Shown here one piece after another: positions 46,048-54,150 of a DNA stretch of 64,000 nucleotides (positions are counted from its first letter, which is position 1; the number at the start of each line of letters is the position of its first letter). A program made the position numbers and the translations under genes. The stretch is from the NCBI GenBank assembly GCA_025980475.1, contig JAICXL010000002.1, forward strand, positions 36,299 to 100,298, written 5' to 3'. Below the pieces are notes generated by a model. It was not told the DNA's origin, ran no database searches, and was given only the letters and a program-made list of their open reading frames with translations. The stretch is from Nocardioidaceae bacterium (GTDB taxonomy: Bacteria; Actinomycetota; Actinomycetes; Propionibacteriales; Nocardioidaceae).

Positions 46048-47433
46048 ATGTCGAACGAATCCCCCGAAGCCCGCCCCGCCGAGACCTACGCCGAGGTCGA
46101 GGACGCGCTGCTGTCCCGCTGGCCGGAGAGCCGGCTGGACCCCACGCTGGACCGCATCGAGGACTTCACCGACCTGCTCGGCCGGCCGCAGGACGCCTAT
46201 CCCGCCATTCACCTGACCGGCACGAACGGCAAGACGTCCACTGCGCGGATGGTCGAGGCGCTGCTGCTCGCGCTCGGCCTGCGCACCGGTCGCTTCACCA
46301 GCCCGCACCTGGAGTCGATGACCGAGCGGATCAGCGTGGACGGCGAGCCCCTCAGCGAGGACGCCTTCGTCAGGGCGTTCAACGACGTCGCTCGCTACAC
46401 GCACCTGGTCGACGCCGAGCACGAGCACCCGCTGTCGTTCTTCGAGACGATCGTGGGGATGGCCTACGCCGCGTTCGCCGATGCGCCTGTCGACGTCGCC
46501 GTCGTCGAGGTCGGGATGGGCGGCACCTGGGACGCGACGAACGTGATCGACGCGAAGGTCGCGGTGCTCACCCCGATAGCGGTGGACCATGCGAAGTACC
46601 TCGGCGACACCCCGGGTGCGATCGCCCGCGAGAAGGTCGGCATCGTCAAGCCCGGTGCGACCGTGGTGACCGCCGCGCAGCTCGCCGACGTCGCGGAGGT
46701 GCTCGTCGAGCGGGCGGCGGAGGTGGGCGCCACGATCGCCCGCGAAGGGCTCGAGTTCGGGGTGCGCACCCGACTGCCGGCCGTCGGCGGCCAGATGCTC
46801 TCCCTCCAGGGCCTGCGGGGACAGTACGACGAGGTCTTCCTTCCGCTGTTCGGCCCCCACCAGGCCCAGAACGCTGCGCTCGCCCTTGCCGCCGTCGAGG
46901 CATTCATCGGGGGAGGGCAACCCCTCGCGGAGGACGTGGTCAAGGAGGCCTTCGGCCAGGTCACCTCGCCCGGGCGGCTCGAGGTGGTCCGCCGCTCCCC
47001 GACGATCGTGCTGGACGCGGCGCACAACCCGCACGGGGCGGCTGCGACCGCGGAGGCGCTGCAGGACTCGTTCACCTTCTCCCCGCTGATCGGGGTCGTC
47101 GGGGTGATGGCCGACAAAGACCATGAAGGCGTGCTCGCGGCCTTCGAGCCGGTCCTTGCCCACGTCGTCTGCACCCAGAGCTCGTCGCCCCGGGCGATGC
47201 CGGCCGAGGAGCTGGCCGAGGTGGCCCGCGGCATCTTCGGGATCGACCGGGTCAGCTCGACACCGTCACTGGCCGATGCCGTCGACCAGGGCGCCGCTCT
47301 CGCGGAGGCCGGTGGTGTCTTCGGCGAGGGCATCGGCTCCGGGGGCGTGCTGGTCACCGGCTCGGTGGTGACGGTCGGGGAAGCGCGGACCATGCTCACC
47401 CGCCGACGGCCCGGCGCCGGAACGGCACCTTGA
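46048..47433 (+). CDS. folC: Folylpolyglutamate synthase / dihydrofolate synthase
   Basis: A 461-aa Mur-ligase-fold enzyme that adds glutamate to folates. P-loop HLTGTNGKTSTARM is at about 56-69, RTGRFTSPHLESMTERI is the substrate loop, VVEVGMGGTWDATN the metal/ATP motif, and VLDAAHNPHGAAAT the C-terminal domain signature. A TAGACT box lies 10 bases upstream (46032-46037). Its stop overlaps the start of the DUF4233 gene, and ndk follows; the folC-DUF4233-ndk run matches Rv2447c-Rv2445c of M. tuberculosis. Confidence 0.95.
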   Translation: MSNESPEARPAETYAEVEDALLSRWPESRLDPTLDRIEDFTDLLGRPQDAYPAIHLTGTNGKTSTARMVEALLLALGLRTGRFTSPHLESMTERISVDGEPLSEDAFVRAFNDVARYTHLVDAEHEHPLSFFETIVGMAYAAFADAPVDVAVVEVGMGGTWDATNVIDAKVAVLTPIAVDHAKYLGDTPGAIAREKVGIVKPGATVVTAAQLADVAEVLVERAAEVGATIAREGLEFGVRTRLPAVGGQMLSLQGLRGQYDEVFLPLFGPHQAQNAALALAAVEAFIGGGQPLAEDVVKEAFGQVTSPGRLEVVRRSPTIVLDAAHNPHGAAATAEALQDSFTFSPLIGVVGVMADKDHEGVLAAFEPVLAHVVCTQSSSPRAMPAEELAEVARGIFGIDRVSSTPSLADAVDQGAALAEAGGVFGEGIGSGGVLVTGSVVTVGEARTMLTRRRPGAGTAP

Positions 47434-47789
47434 TGCAGCGACGGCTCTGCGCGACGATCCTGCTCCTGGAGATGATCGTCCTCGGCCTGACCACCCCGGT
47501 GCTGGTCTCGGTCAACCACGTGGGCACGGGCCCGGCGCTGGGCATCGGCCTGGGGTTGGCCGGCGCGTGCCTGGTCGTGTCCGGGCTGCTGCGCTTCCGC
47601 TGGGCCTACGTGCTCGGTTGGGCGATCCAGGTCGCGGCGCTGGCGCTGGGCATCGAGGTCGGGGTGATGGTCCTTCTCGGGATCGTCTTCCTCGCGCTGT
47701 GGGCGACCGCCTACCTGCTCGGCGCCAGGATCGAGCGGGAGCGGGCCGCCTGGGAGGCCGCCGCCGCCCAGCAGGAGGAGCGTCGGTAG
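47433..47789 (+). CDS. DUF4233 family small membrane protein
   Basis: A 118-aa protein with four predicted transmembrane helices (ATILLLEMIVLGLTTPVLV, GIGLGLAGACLVVSGLL, YVLGWAIQVAALALGI, GVMVLLGIVFLALWATAYLLG) and a charged tail with IERERAAWEAAAAQQEE. Located between folC and ndk, where DUF4233 proteins are conserved in actinobacteria; function unknown. ATG 47433 shares its A with the folC stop; TTG 47430 is an alternative. Confidence 0.82.
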   Translation: MQRRLCATILLLEMIVLGLTTPVLVSVNHVGTGPALGIGLGLAGACLVVSGLLRFRWAYVLGWAIQVAALALGIEVGVMVLLGIVFLALWATAYLLGARIERERAAWEAAAAQQEERR

Positions 47790-47799
47790 GCTGCCGCGC

Positions 47800-48231
47800 A
47801 TGTCGCAGCCGACGCAGACCCCCTCCGAGCGCACGCTCGTCCTGCTCAAGCCCGACGCCGTCCGGCGCGGCCTGGTGGGGGAGATCCTGTCGCGCTACGA
47901 GGCCAAGGGGCTCTCGATCGTCGCGCTGGAGCAGCGCACCATCGACGCGGACCTGGCCGACCGCCACTACTCCGAGCACGTCGAGCGCGACTTCTACCCC
48001 CCGCTGCGCGCCTTCGTGACCAGCGGTCCCCTGGTCGCGGCCGTGCTCGAAGGTGACCAGGCGGTCGAGGTGGTCCGGTCGGTCAACGGCGCCACCGACG
48101 GTCGCCAGGCGGCGCCGGGCACGATCCGGGGGGACCTCTCGATGTCCAACCGGGAGAACCTCGTGCACGGCTCGGACTCCTTCGAGTCCGCCACCCGCGA
48201 GATCGGGCTCTGGTTCCCCGACCTGCGCTGA
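47800..48231 (+). CDS. ndk: Nucleoside diphosphate kinase
   Basis: A 143-aa enzyme balancing NTP and dNTP pools by phosphate transfer via a phospho-histidine. The active-site motif is NLVHGSDSFESA (His about 121); TLVLLKPDAVRRGLVGEI and GATDGRQAAPGTIRGD are also diagnostic. ATG 47800 is 7 bases after TAGGCT (47787-47792), so it probably has a leaderless transcript as well as read-through from folC. Confidence 0.97.
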   Translation: MSQPTQTPSERTLVLLKPDAVRRGLVGEILSRYEAKGLSIVALEQRTIDADLADRHYSEHVERDFYPPLRAFVTSGPLVAAVLEGDQAVEVVRSVNGATDGRQAAPGTIRGDLSMSNRENLVHGSDSFESATREIGLWFPDLR

Positions 48232-48272
48232 TCCTGCCGCGTGTCGTCCCGGGGACGGCCGGCTCCCACGCC

Positions 48273-48309
48273 TAGCCTGTGCGTGACACGTGTGACACGA
48301 GTGACGAAC
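48273..48309 (+). promoter_or_regulatory. mreB promoter region with three 9-bp direct repeats
   Basis: TAGCCT at 48273-48278 could be the -10 box. Immediately after it, gtgacacgt (48283), gtgacacga (48292) and gtgacgaac (48301) repeat with an exact 9-base period across the expected transcription start and leader. GACAC, the sequence recognised by WhiA in Streptomyces, occurs twice. Confidence 0.45.
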
Positions 48310-48317
48310 GGGCAGCC

Positions 48318-49349
48318 ATGGCGAACAACCTGATCGGCCGCGACATGGCCGTGGACCTGGGCACCGCGAACACCCTCGTCTACGTCCGCGGCAAGGGCGT
48401 GCTCCTCGACGAACCCTCGGTCGTGGCGATGAACGCGCAGACCCGTGAGGTCCTCGCGGTCGGCCACGAGGCCAAGCGGATGATCGGTCGCACCCCCGAC
48501 GGCATCACCGCCATCAGGCCGCTCAAGGATGGCGTCATCGCCGACTTCGACGCCACCGAGCAGATGCTGCGTTACTTCATCCAGCAGGTGCACCGCCGGC
48601 GCTACTTCGCCAAGCCGCGGCTGGTGATCTGCGTCCCGAGCGGGATCACCGCCGTCGAGCAGCGCGCGGTCAAGGAAGCCGGCTTCTCGGCCGGCAGCCG
48701 GCGGGTCTACATCGTCGAGGAGCCGATGGCTGCGGCGATCGGTGCCGGGCTACCGGTGCACGAGGCCACCGGCAACATGGTCGTCGACATCGGCGGCGGC
48801 ACCACGGAGGTCGCCGTGATCTCGCTCGGCGGCATCGTCACCACCCTGTCGGTGCGCACCGCGGGCGACGAGCTCGACCAGGCCATCATCGCCTGGATGA
48901 AGAAGGAGTACTCCCTGATGCTGGGGGAGCGCACCGCCGAGGAGATCAAGATGACCCTCGGCTCCGCCTTCCCGATGCCCAAGGAGCCCGAGGCGGAGAT
49001 CCGCGGCCGTGACATGGTCTCCGGGCTCCCGCGCACGGTCACCGTCTCCAGTGCGGAGATCCGCCAGGCGCTCGAGGAGCCGTTGCACGCCATCGTCGAC
49101 GCGGTGCGCACCACCCTGGACCAGACCCCGCCCGAGCTGGCCGGCGACATCATGGACCGCGGCATCGTGCTCACCGGTGGCGGAGCCCTGCTGCGCGGGC
49201 TCGACGAACGCCTCCGGCACGAGACCGGCATGCCCGTCCACGTCAGCAACGACCCGCTCAGCGCGGTCGCGATGGGCGCCGGCAAGTGCGTGGAGGAGTT
49301 CGAGGCACTGCAACAGGTGCTGGTCTCGGAGACCCGGCGCGCGGGGTGA
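48318..49349 (+). CDS. mreB: Rod shape-determining protein MreB
   Basis: A 343-aa bacterial actin. Phosphate-binding loops MAVDLGTANTLVY and VVDIGGGTTEVAVIS, the adenosine motif MDRGIVLTGGGALLRGLDERL, and the N-terminal amphipathic start (MANNLIGRDM) are present. It polymerises beneath the membrane and directs lateral wall synthesis. It heads a complete mreBCD-mrdA-rodA operon; mycobacteria and corynebacteria lack MreB, so this lineage keeps an MreB-based elongasome. ATG 48318 is used; the upstream in-frame GTG abuts the putative -10 box. Confidence 0.96.
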   Translation: MANNLIGRDMAVDLGTANTLVYVRGKGVLLDEPSVVAMNAQTREVLAVGHEAKRMIGRTPDGITAIRPLKDGVIADFDATEQMLRYFIQQVHRRRYFAKPRLVICVPSGITAVEQRAVKEAGFSAGSRRVYIVEEPMAAAIGAGLPVHEATGNMVVDIGGGTTEVAVISLGGIVTTLSVRTAGDELDQAIIAWMKKEYSLMLGERTAEEIKMTLGSAFPMPKEPEAEIRGRDMVSGLPRTVTVSSAEIRQALEEPLHAIVDAVRTTLDQTPPELAGDIMDRGIVLTGGGALLRGLDERLRHETGMPVHVSNDPLSAVAMGAGKCVEEFEALQQVLVSETRRAG

Positions 49350-49351
49350 CG

Positions 49352-50239
49352 ATGGCTCCCAGGGACCCCGGCAAGCGCCCCTCTCGGTCGGTCATGGTGC
49401 TGCTCCTGCTGGCCTGCCTGACCGTGCTGACGCTCGACGCCCGCGGCGGCACGTCCTCCCCGGTCGAGCCGTTCCGCACAGCCGTGGGCAACGTGGTCGG
49501 CCCCGTCGAGAGCGGCACCGCGGTGGCCGTGCGGCCCTTCCGGGAGCTGGCCGGCTACTTCGGCAGCAACGACAAGCTGCGCCAGCAGGTGGCCACGCTC
49601 AGTGCCGAGAACTCCCGGCTGCGCAGTCAGGTCGAGACCCGGCCGCTCGACCGCAACCGGCTCGCCGAGCTCGACGGCCTGACCCGCACTGCGCGGCAGA
49701 CCGGCTACGCGCTCGTCGCGGCCCGGGTCGTGGCGATGGGTCCGAGCCAGTCCTTCTCCCGCACCGTCACGATCGACGCGGGCAGCTCATCGGGGATCCG
49801 CCCGGACATGACCGTGCTCAACAACGACGGCCTGGTCGGCCGGGTCGTCCGGACCACCACCACCACGGCCACGGTCCTGCTCATCGTCGACCAGGACTCC
49901 GTCGTGGGCGGCCGCCTCGGCTCCAACATGCAGCTCGGCTTCCTGCGCGGGCAGGGGAGCACCGGCAGGGCCGACCAGCTCGACCTGGACCTGATGGACA
50001 GCTCGACCACGCCCGCCCGCGGCGATGTCGTGGTGACCTGGGGGTCTGCGAACGGCGCGCCCTACGTGGCCGGCATCCCGATCGGCAAGGTGGTCTCGGT
50101 CTGGTCGACCCCCCGCGAGACGGCCAAGCACGCCGTGATCGCCCCGTTCGTCGACTTCTCCTCGCTCGACGTGGTCGGCGTGGTGGTTCCCCGCGGGACC
50201 CACGGTGACCGCCAGCTGATTGCTGCCGGAGGTCGCTGA
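49352..50239 (+). CDS. mreC: Rod shape-determining protein MreC
   Basis: A 295-aa protein: short cytoplasmic N-terminus, one transmembrane helix (VMVLLLLACLTVLTLDA, about 16-32), a periplasmic coiled coil with KLRQQVATLSAENSRLRSQVE (about 75-95), and the two-lobed beta domain (ARVVAMGPSQSFSRTVTIDAGSSSGI..., DQDSVVGGRL, ...VTWGSANGAPYVAGIPIGKV). It activates PBP2/RodA from the outside. Starts 2 bases after the mreB stop and shares one base with mreD. Confidence 0.94.
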   Translation: MAPRDPGKRPSRSVMVLLLLACLTVLTLDARGGTSSPVEPFRTAVGNVVGPVESGTAVAVRPFRELAGYFGSNDKLRQQVATLSAENSRLRSQVETRPLDRNRLAELDGLTRTARQTGYALVAARVVAMGPSQSFSRTVTIDAGSSSGIRPDMTVLNNDGLVGRVVRTTTTTATVLLIVDQDSVVGGRLGSNMQLGFLRGQGSTGRADQLDLDLMDSSTTPARGDVVVTWGSANGAPYVAGIPIGKVVSVWSTPRETAKHAVIAPFVDFSSLDVVGVVVPRGTHGDRQLIAAGGR

Positions 50240-50751
50240 TGGCACTGCTACGCGGGCTCGCGGCCCTCGGCATCCTGCTCCTTGCCGTGGTGCTGCAGGT
50301 GGCTGTCTTCGGCTACGTCTCCGTAGACGGCGTCGTCCCTGATCTCGCCCTGCTCGTGGTGGTGGCCGCGGCGCTCACCCGCGGGCCGCAGTTCGCCGCG
50401 GTGCTGGGCTTCGCGGGCGGTCTGCTGCTCGACGTCGCCCCACCGGCCGACCACGTCGCAGGCCGCTGGGCGCTGGCCTTCGTGGTGGTTGGCTATCTCG
50501 CCGGCCGGGTGCGGCAGGACGCCCGTAACTCCACGTTGGCCGCCCTCGCCACGGTGGCCGCCTGCGCGTTCGTGGGCACGTCGGTCTACGCCCTCACCGG
50601 CCTCGTCCTCGACGACGGCGCGATGGCTGCCGGGGAAATGCTGCGGGTGGTCGGGATCAGCGTCGTCTGGGACGTCCTGGTGACCCCGCTCGTGCTGCCC
50701 GTGCTGCTGCTGGCGTTCCGACGACTGCGACCCCCGCAGCTGGTGTACTGA
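50239..50751 (+). CDS. mreD: Rod shape-determining protein MreD
   Basis: A 170-aa integral membrane protein with about five helices (ALGILLLAVVLQVAVFGYV, LALLVVVAAALTRG, FVVVGYLAGRV, VAACAFVGTSVYALTGLVL, VTPLVLPVLLLAF). The GLLLDVAPPADHVAGRWAL segment is typical of MreD. It links MreC to the RodA-PBP2 synthase. Overlaps mreC and mrdA by one base each. Confidence 0.92.
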   Translation: MALLRGLAALGILLLAVVLQVAVFGYVSVDGVVPDLALLVVVAAALTRGPQFAAVLGFAGGLLLDVAPPADHVAGRWALAFVVVGYLAGRVRQDARNSTLAALATVAACAFVGTSVYALTGLVLDDGAMAAGEMLRVVGISVVWDVLVTPLVLPVLLLAFRRLRPPQLVY

Positions 50752-52883
50752 TGGCCGCTGTCCTCATCCGGCCGCACCAGCACAAGAGCCGACTGCGCCT
50801 CTTCGTGGTCCAGGCCCTCGTGCTGTCCCTGTTCGTCACGCTGTTCGCCCGGTTGTGGTACATCCAGGTCTTCTCCGGCCAGGCCTACCAGGCCCAGGCT
50901 GCGGAGCAGTCCGTGCGCGAGCTGGTCGTGCAGCCCCCGCGTGGGCTGATCGTGGACGACCAGGGACGCCCGCTGGTGGCCAACCGCAGCAGCTGGGTGG
51001 TCACCGTGGACCGCACCCTCTTCTACAAGCTCGACGACACTGCGCAGCACCGGTTGGTCAAGCGCCTGGCCCGGACCATCCACGTCAGGCCCGCCCGCGT
51101 CCAGGCCGAGCTGCTGCTGTGCGGGGCGACGGGCTCGAAGGCCGGCGTCTGCTGGAACGGCTCGCCCTACCAGCCGGTGCCGGTCGCCGAGGACGTGCCC
51201 CAGTCGGTGGCGGTGCAGATCCTCGAGAAGCCCGAGGACTACCCGTCGGTGCTGGCCCAGACCGAGAGCCTGCGGGCCTACCCCCGGCCCTACGGGGTCA
51301 ACGCGGCCCACCTGCTCGGCTACCTCAGCCCGATCACCCAGGACGAGCTCGCCGAGGCGAGGAAGCGGGGCGACACCTCGGTCAACGGGGCCTCGGTCGT
51401 CGGCAGGGCCGGCCTCGAGAAGGAGTACGACGCCTGGCTGCGGGGCCGACCCGGCTACAAGAAGGTGGCGGTCGACTCCATGGGGCGGGTCATCGGCGAC
51501 ACCGGCCAGGTCCGGGCGAAGCCCGGTGACACGCTGGTGACCTCGATCGACGCCAAGCTGCAGAGCCTCGTGGAGCGCCAGCTCCACCACACGATCGTGA
51601 CGGCCCGGCACACCTACGACCCCGTGACCCACAAGAACTACGTCGCCGACAGCGGCGCGGTGGTGGTGATGGAGGCGCGCACCGGCCGGATCGTGGCGAT
51701 GGCCAGCGAGCCGACCTACAACCCGTCGGTGTGGGTCGGTGGCATCTCAAGCAGGCAGCTGCGGCACCTCTACTCGAAGAAGGCGGACGACCCCCTGCTC
51801 TTCCGGGCGACCCAGGGCCAGTTCGCGCCAGGCTCGACGTGGAAGCCCGAGATGACCGTCGGCGCCTTCAACCACGGCTTCGGGCCGAACAGCCGGCTGG
51901 ACTGTTCGTCGGGCCTGCAGGTGGGCAACCGCTGGTTCAAGAACTACGAGTCGGAGTCCTACGGCTACATCGACTTCGCCAAGGCGCTGCAAGTGTCCTG
52001 CGACACCTTCTTCTACCGGGTCGGGCTGTCCTTCTGGCGCAAGTACGGCTCCAACCCCGACAACGTCAACGCCAAGGACCCGCTGGTCGCGATCGCGAAG
52101 TCGTTCGGCTACGGCAAGCCGACCGGGATCGACCTGCCCGGAGAGGCCAGCGGCCGGATCGCCGACCGGCACTGGAAGCTGGCCTACTGGAAGGCGATGA
52201 AGGGCTACTACTGCAAGCTCGACCGGCAGCACAAGGGCTCGGCGTGGATGCAGCTCTTCGCCCACGAGTTCTGCCTCGGCGGCTACCAGTACCGCGCCGG
52301 GGACGCGGTGAACTTCGCGATCGGGCAGGGCGACACGATGGTCACCCCGCTCCAGCTGGCGCGTGCCTATGCCGCGATCAGCAACGGCGGCACCCTCTAC
52401 GAGCCGCGCGTGGGCAAGGCGATCGTGTCGCCGAGCGGCAGGGTCATCAAGCACATCCAGCCGAAGGTGCAGGGGCACGTGCGGTCGAAGAAGTCGGCCT
52501 TCCGCTACGTCGACCAGGCGCTGCAGGGCACCCCCAAGACCGGCACGCTGGCCTGGAAGTTCATCGGCTTCCCGCTCGACAAGGTGCACATCCGCGGCAA
52601 GACCGGTTCCGCCGAGGTGCAGGGCAAGCAGAGCACCTCGCTGGTGGCCACCTACACCAAGGACTACGTGGTCACCATGGTCGTCACCCAGGCGGGCACC
52701 GGGTCGGGCACCTCCGGGCCGGCGGTGCGCAAGATCTGGGAGGCGCTCTACGGGATACACGGCGAGCGGGTGAACCGGCACAAGTCGATCATCCCGGGCG
52801 TCGTGGAGACCAACCGGCTGCCGGTCTTCGCCGGGGACGGCTCGATCCTCCCGCCCGCCGTACGCAAGGAGCGCAAGCGATGA
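50751..52883 (+). CDS. mrdA: Penicillin-binding protein 2 (elongasome transpeptidase)
   Basis: A 710-aa class B PBP: one N-terminal membrane helix (LRLFVVQALVLSLFVTLFARLWYIQVF), a dimerisation domain (RGLIVDDQGRPLVANRSSWVV), and a C-terminal transpeptidase domain with SxxK in APGSTWKPEMTVGAF, SxN-type motif (SCDTF region) and KTGSAEV. It cross-links lateral-wall peptidoglycan with RodA. The C-terminus carries an extra 40 residues after the last helix. Start overlaps mreD by one base, stop overlaps rodA (ATGA). Confidence 0.95.
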   Translation: MAAVLIRPHQHKSRLRLFVVQALVLSLFVTLFARLWYIQVFSGQAYQAQAAEQSVRELVVQPPRGLIVDDQGRPLVANRSSWVVTVDRTLFYKLDDTAQHRLVKRLARTIHVRPARVQAELLLCGATGSKAGVCWNGSPYQPVPVAEDVPQSVAVQILEKPEDYPSVLAQTESLRAYPRPYGVNAAHLLGYLSPITQDELAEARKRGDTSVNGASVVGRAGLEKEYDAWLRGRPGYKKVAVDSMGRVIGDTGQVRAKPGDTLVTSIDAKLQSLVERQLHHTIVTARHTYDPVTHKNYVADSGAVVVMEARTGRIVAMASEPTYNPSVWVGGISSRQLRHLYSKKADDPLLFRATQGQFAPGSTWKPEMTVGAFNHGFGPNSRLDCSSGLQVGNRWFKNYESESYGYIDFAKALQVSCDTFFYRVGLSFWRKYGSNPDNVNAKDPLVAIAKSFGYGKPTGIDLPGEASGRIADRHWKLAYWKAMKGYYCKLDRQHKGSAWMQLFAHEFCLGGYQYRAGDAVNFAIGQGDTMVTPLQLARAYAAISNGGTLYEPRVGKAIVSPSGRVIKHIQPKVQGHVRSKKSAFRYVDQALQGTPKTGTLAWKFIGFPLDKVHIRGKTGSAEVQGKQSTSLVATYTKDYVVTMVVTQAGTGSGTSGPAVRKIWEALYGIHGERVNRHKSIIPGVVETNRLPVFAGDGSILPPAVRKERKR

Positions 52884-54061
52884 GCGCACCCACCATCGGC
52901 GTGGCTCCCGCGCGCCAGGTCGTGTCGCGCAGCCGCGTCCGCGTCCCCGGCGTCGACTGGCTGCTGATGCTCGCCACCGGAGCGATCCTGGTGATCGGCA
53001 CCCTGCTGGTCTGGTCGTCGACGTCGGCGAACCCCGTGCTGACCCACGACGACCCGACGGCCTACCTGAAGAAGCACCTGATCAACATTGCGATCGGGAT
53101 GGTGCTTTTCCTCGTCGTGCTCGCCACCGACCACCGCTGGGTGCGCATCCTCGCCCCCCTGGTCTACGTCGCCTCGATCCTCGGGCTCGCCCTGGTCCTC
53201 GTGATGGGCAGCACCATCAACGGGTCGCGGTCGTGGCTGATGCTCGGCGGGCTGTCCATCCAGCCGGCCGAGTTCGCCAAGCTCGCGGTGATCATCGGGA
53301 TGGCGCTGATCGTCGCCGAGCGCACCGAGGGGTCCCGGCGGCGCCGCATCGGCGACGTCGACGTGCTGCTGATGCTCGCGGTGGCCGGCCTCCCCGCGCT
53401 GCTGATCCTGCTCCAGCCCGACCTCGGCACCATGCTGGTGCTCACCGCCACCGTCTTCGGCGTGCTGGCCGTGGCCGGGGTGGCCCGGCGCTGGCTGGTG
53501 CTGCTGGCCGCCGGCGGCGTCGCAGTGGCCGCCGCGGTGGTGATGGCCGGCGTGCTCAAGCACTACCAGATCGACCGGTTCATGGCCTTCACCAACCCTG
53601 ATCTCGACCCGCGGGGAGCCGGCTACAACACCACTCAGGCGCGGATCGCGATCGGCAACGGCGGGCTCTTCGGCCAGGGCCTGTTCCACGGCTCGCAGAC
53701 CCGCTCCGGTTTCGTCCCCGAGCAGCACACGGACTTCGTCTTCACCGTGGCGGGGGAGGAGCTCGGCCTGGTCGGAGCCGGCGTGCTGATCGCCCTCTTC
53801 GCCGTTGTGCTCTGGCGGGCGCTGTCGATCTCGCTCCACGCCGAGGACATGTTCGGCCGCGTGGCGGCCGCCGGCATCGCGTGCTGGCTGGCCTTCCAGA
53901 CCTTCCAGAACGTCGGCATGTGCCTGGGCATCATGCCGGTCACCGGGGTCCCCCTCCCGCTGGTCTCCTACGGCGGGTCGTCGATGTTCGCCACCTTGAT
54001 GGCCCTCGGGCTGCTGCAGAACATCCACCTGCGTTCCAGTGCGCTGAGCCCGGCCCGGTGA
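52880..54061 (+). CDS. rodA: Rod shape-determining protein RodA (SEDS peptidoglycan glycosyltransferase)
   Basis: A 393-aa polytopic SEDS protein, about ten helices, with the family motifs NGSRSWLMLGGLSIQPAEFAKLAVI, LLILLQPDLGTMLVL (conserved Asp), PEQHTDFVFTVAGEELGLVGA and MPVTGVPLPLVSYGGSSM. It polymerises lipid II into glycan strands with PBP2. Last gene of the mre operon; start overlaps mrdA by ATGA. Confidence 0.96.
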   Translation: MSAPTIGVAPARQVVSRSRVRVPGVDWLLMLATGAILVIGTLLVWSSTSANPVLTHDDPTAYLKKHLINIAIGMVLFLVVLATDHRWVRILAPLVYVASILGLALVLVMGSTINGSRSWLMLGGLSIQPAEFAKLAVIIGMALIVAERTEGSRRRRIGDVDVLLMLAVAGLPALLILLQPDLGTMLVLTATVFGVLAVAGVARRWLVLLAAGGVAVAAAVVMAGVLKHYQIDRFMAFTNPDLDPRGAGYNTTQARIAIGNGGLFGQGLFHGSQTRSGFVPEQHTDFVFTVAGEELGLVGAGVLIALFAVVLWRALSISLHAEDMFGRVAAAGIACWLAFQTFQNVGMCLGIMPVTGVPLPLVSYGGSSMFATLMALGLLQNIHLRSSALSPAR

Positions 54062-54150
54062 GCGCGCCTCGCGGCGCGGGTCGTGAGGCGGCGGGCGCGC
54101 GTCGTACCCTTGTGGGTCGACCGTCCCCCACGTTTCTGGAGCTGCGCAGC

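Noticed and set aside
48279-48317. In-frame GTG 48279 as the mreB start
   Set aside because: It abuts the putative -10 box with no gap for transcription initiation and adds 13 residues not typical of MreB; ATG 48318 fits.
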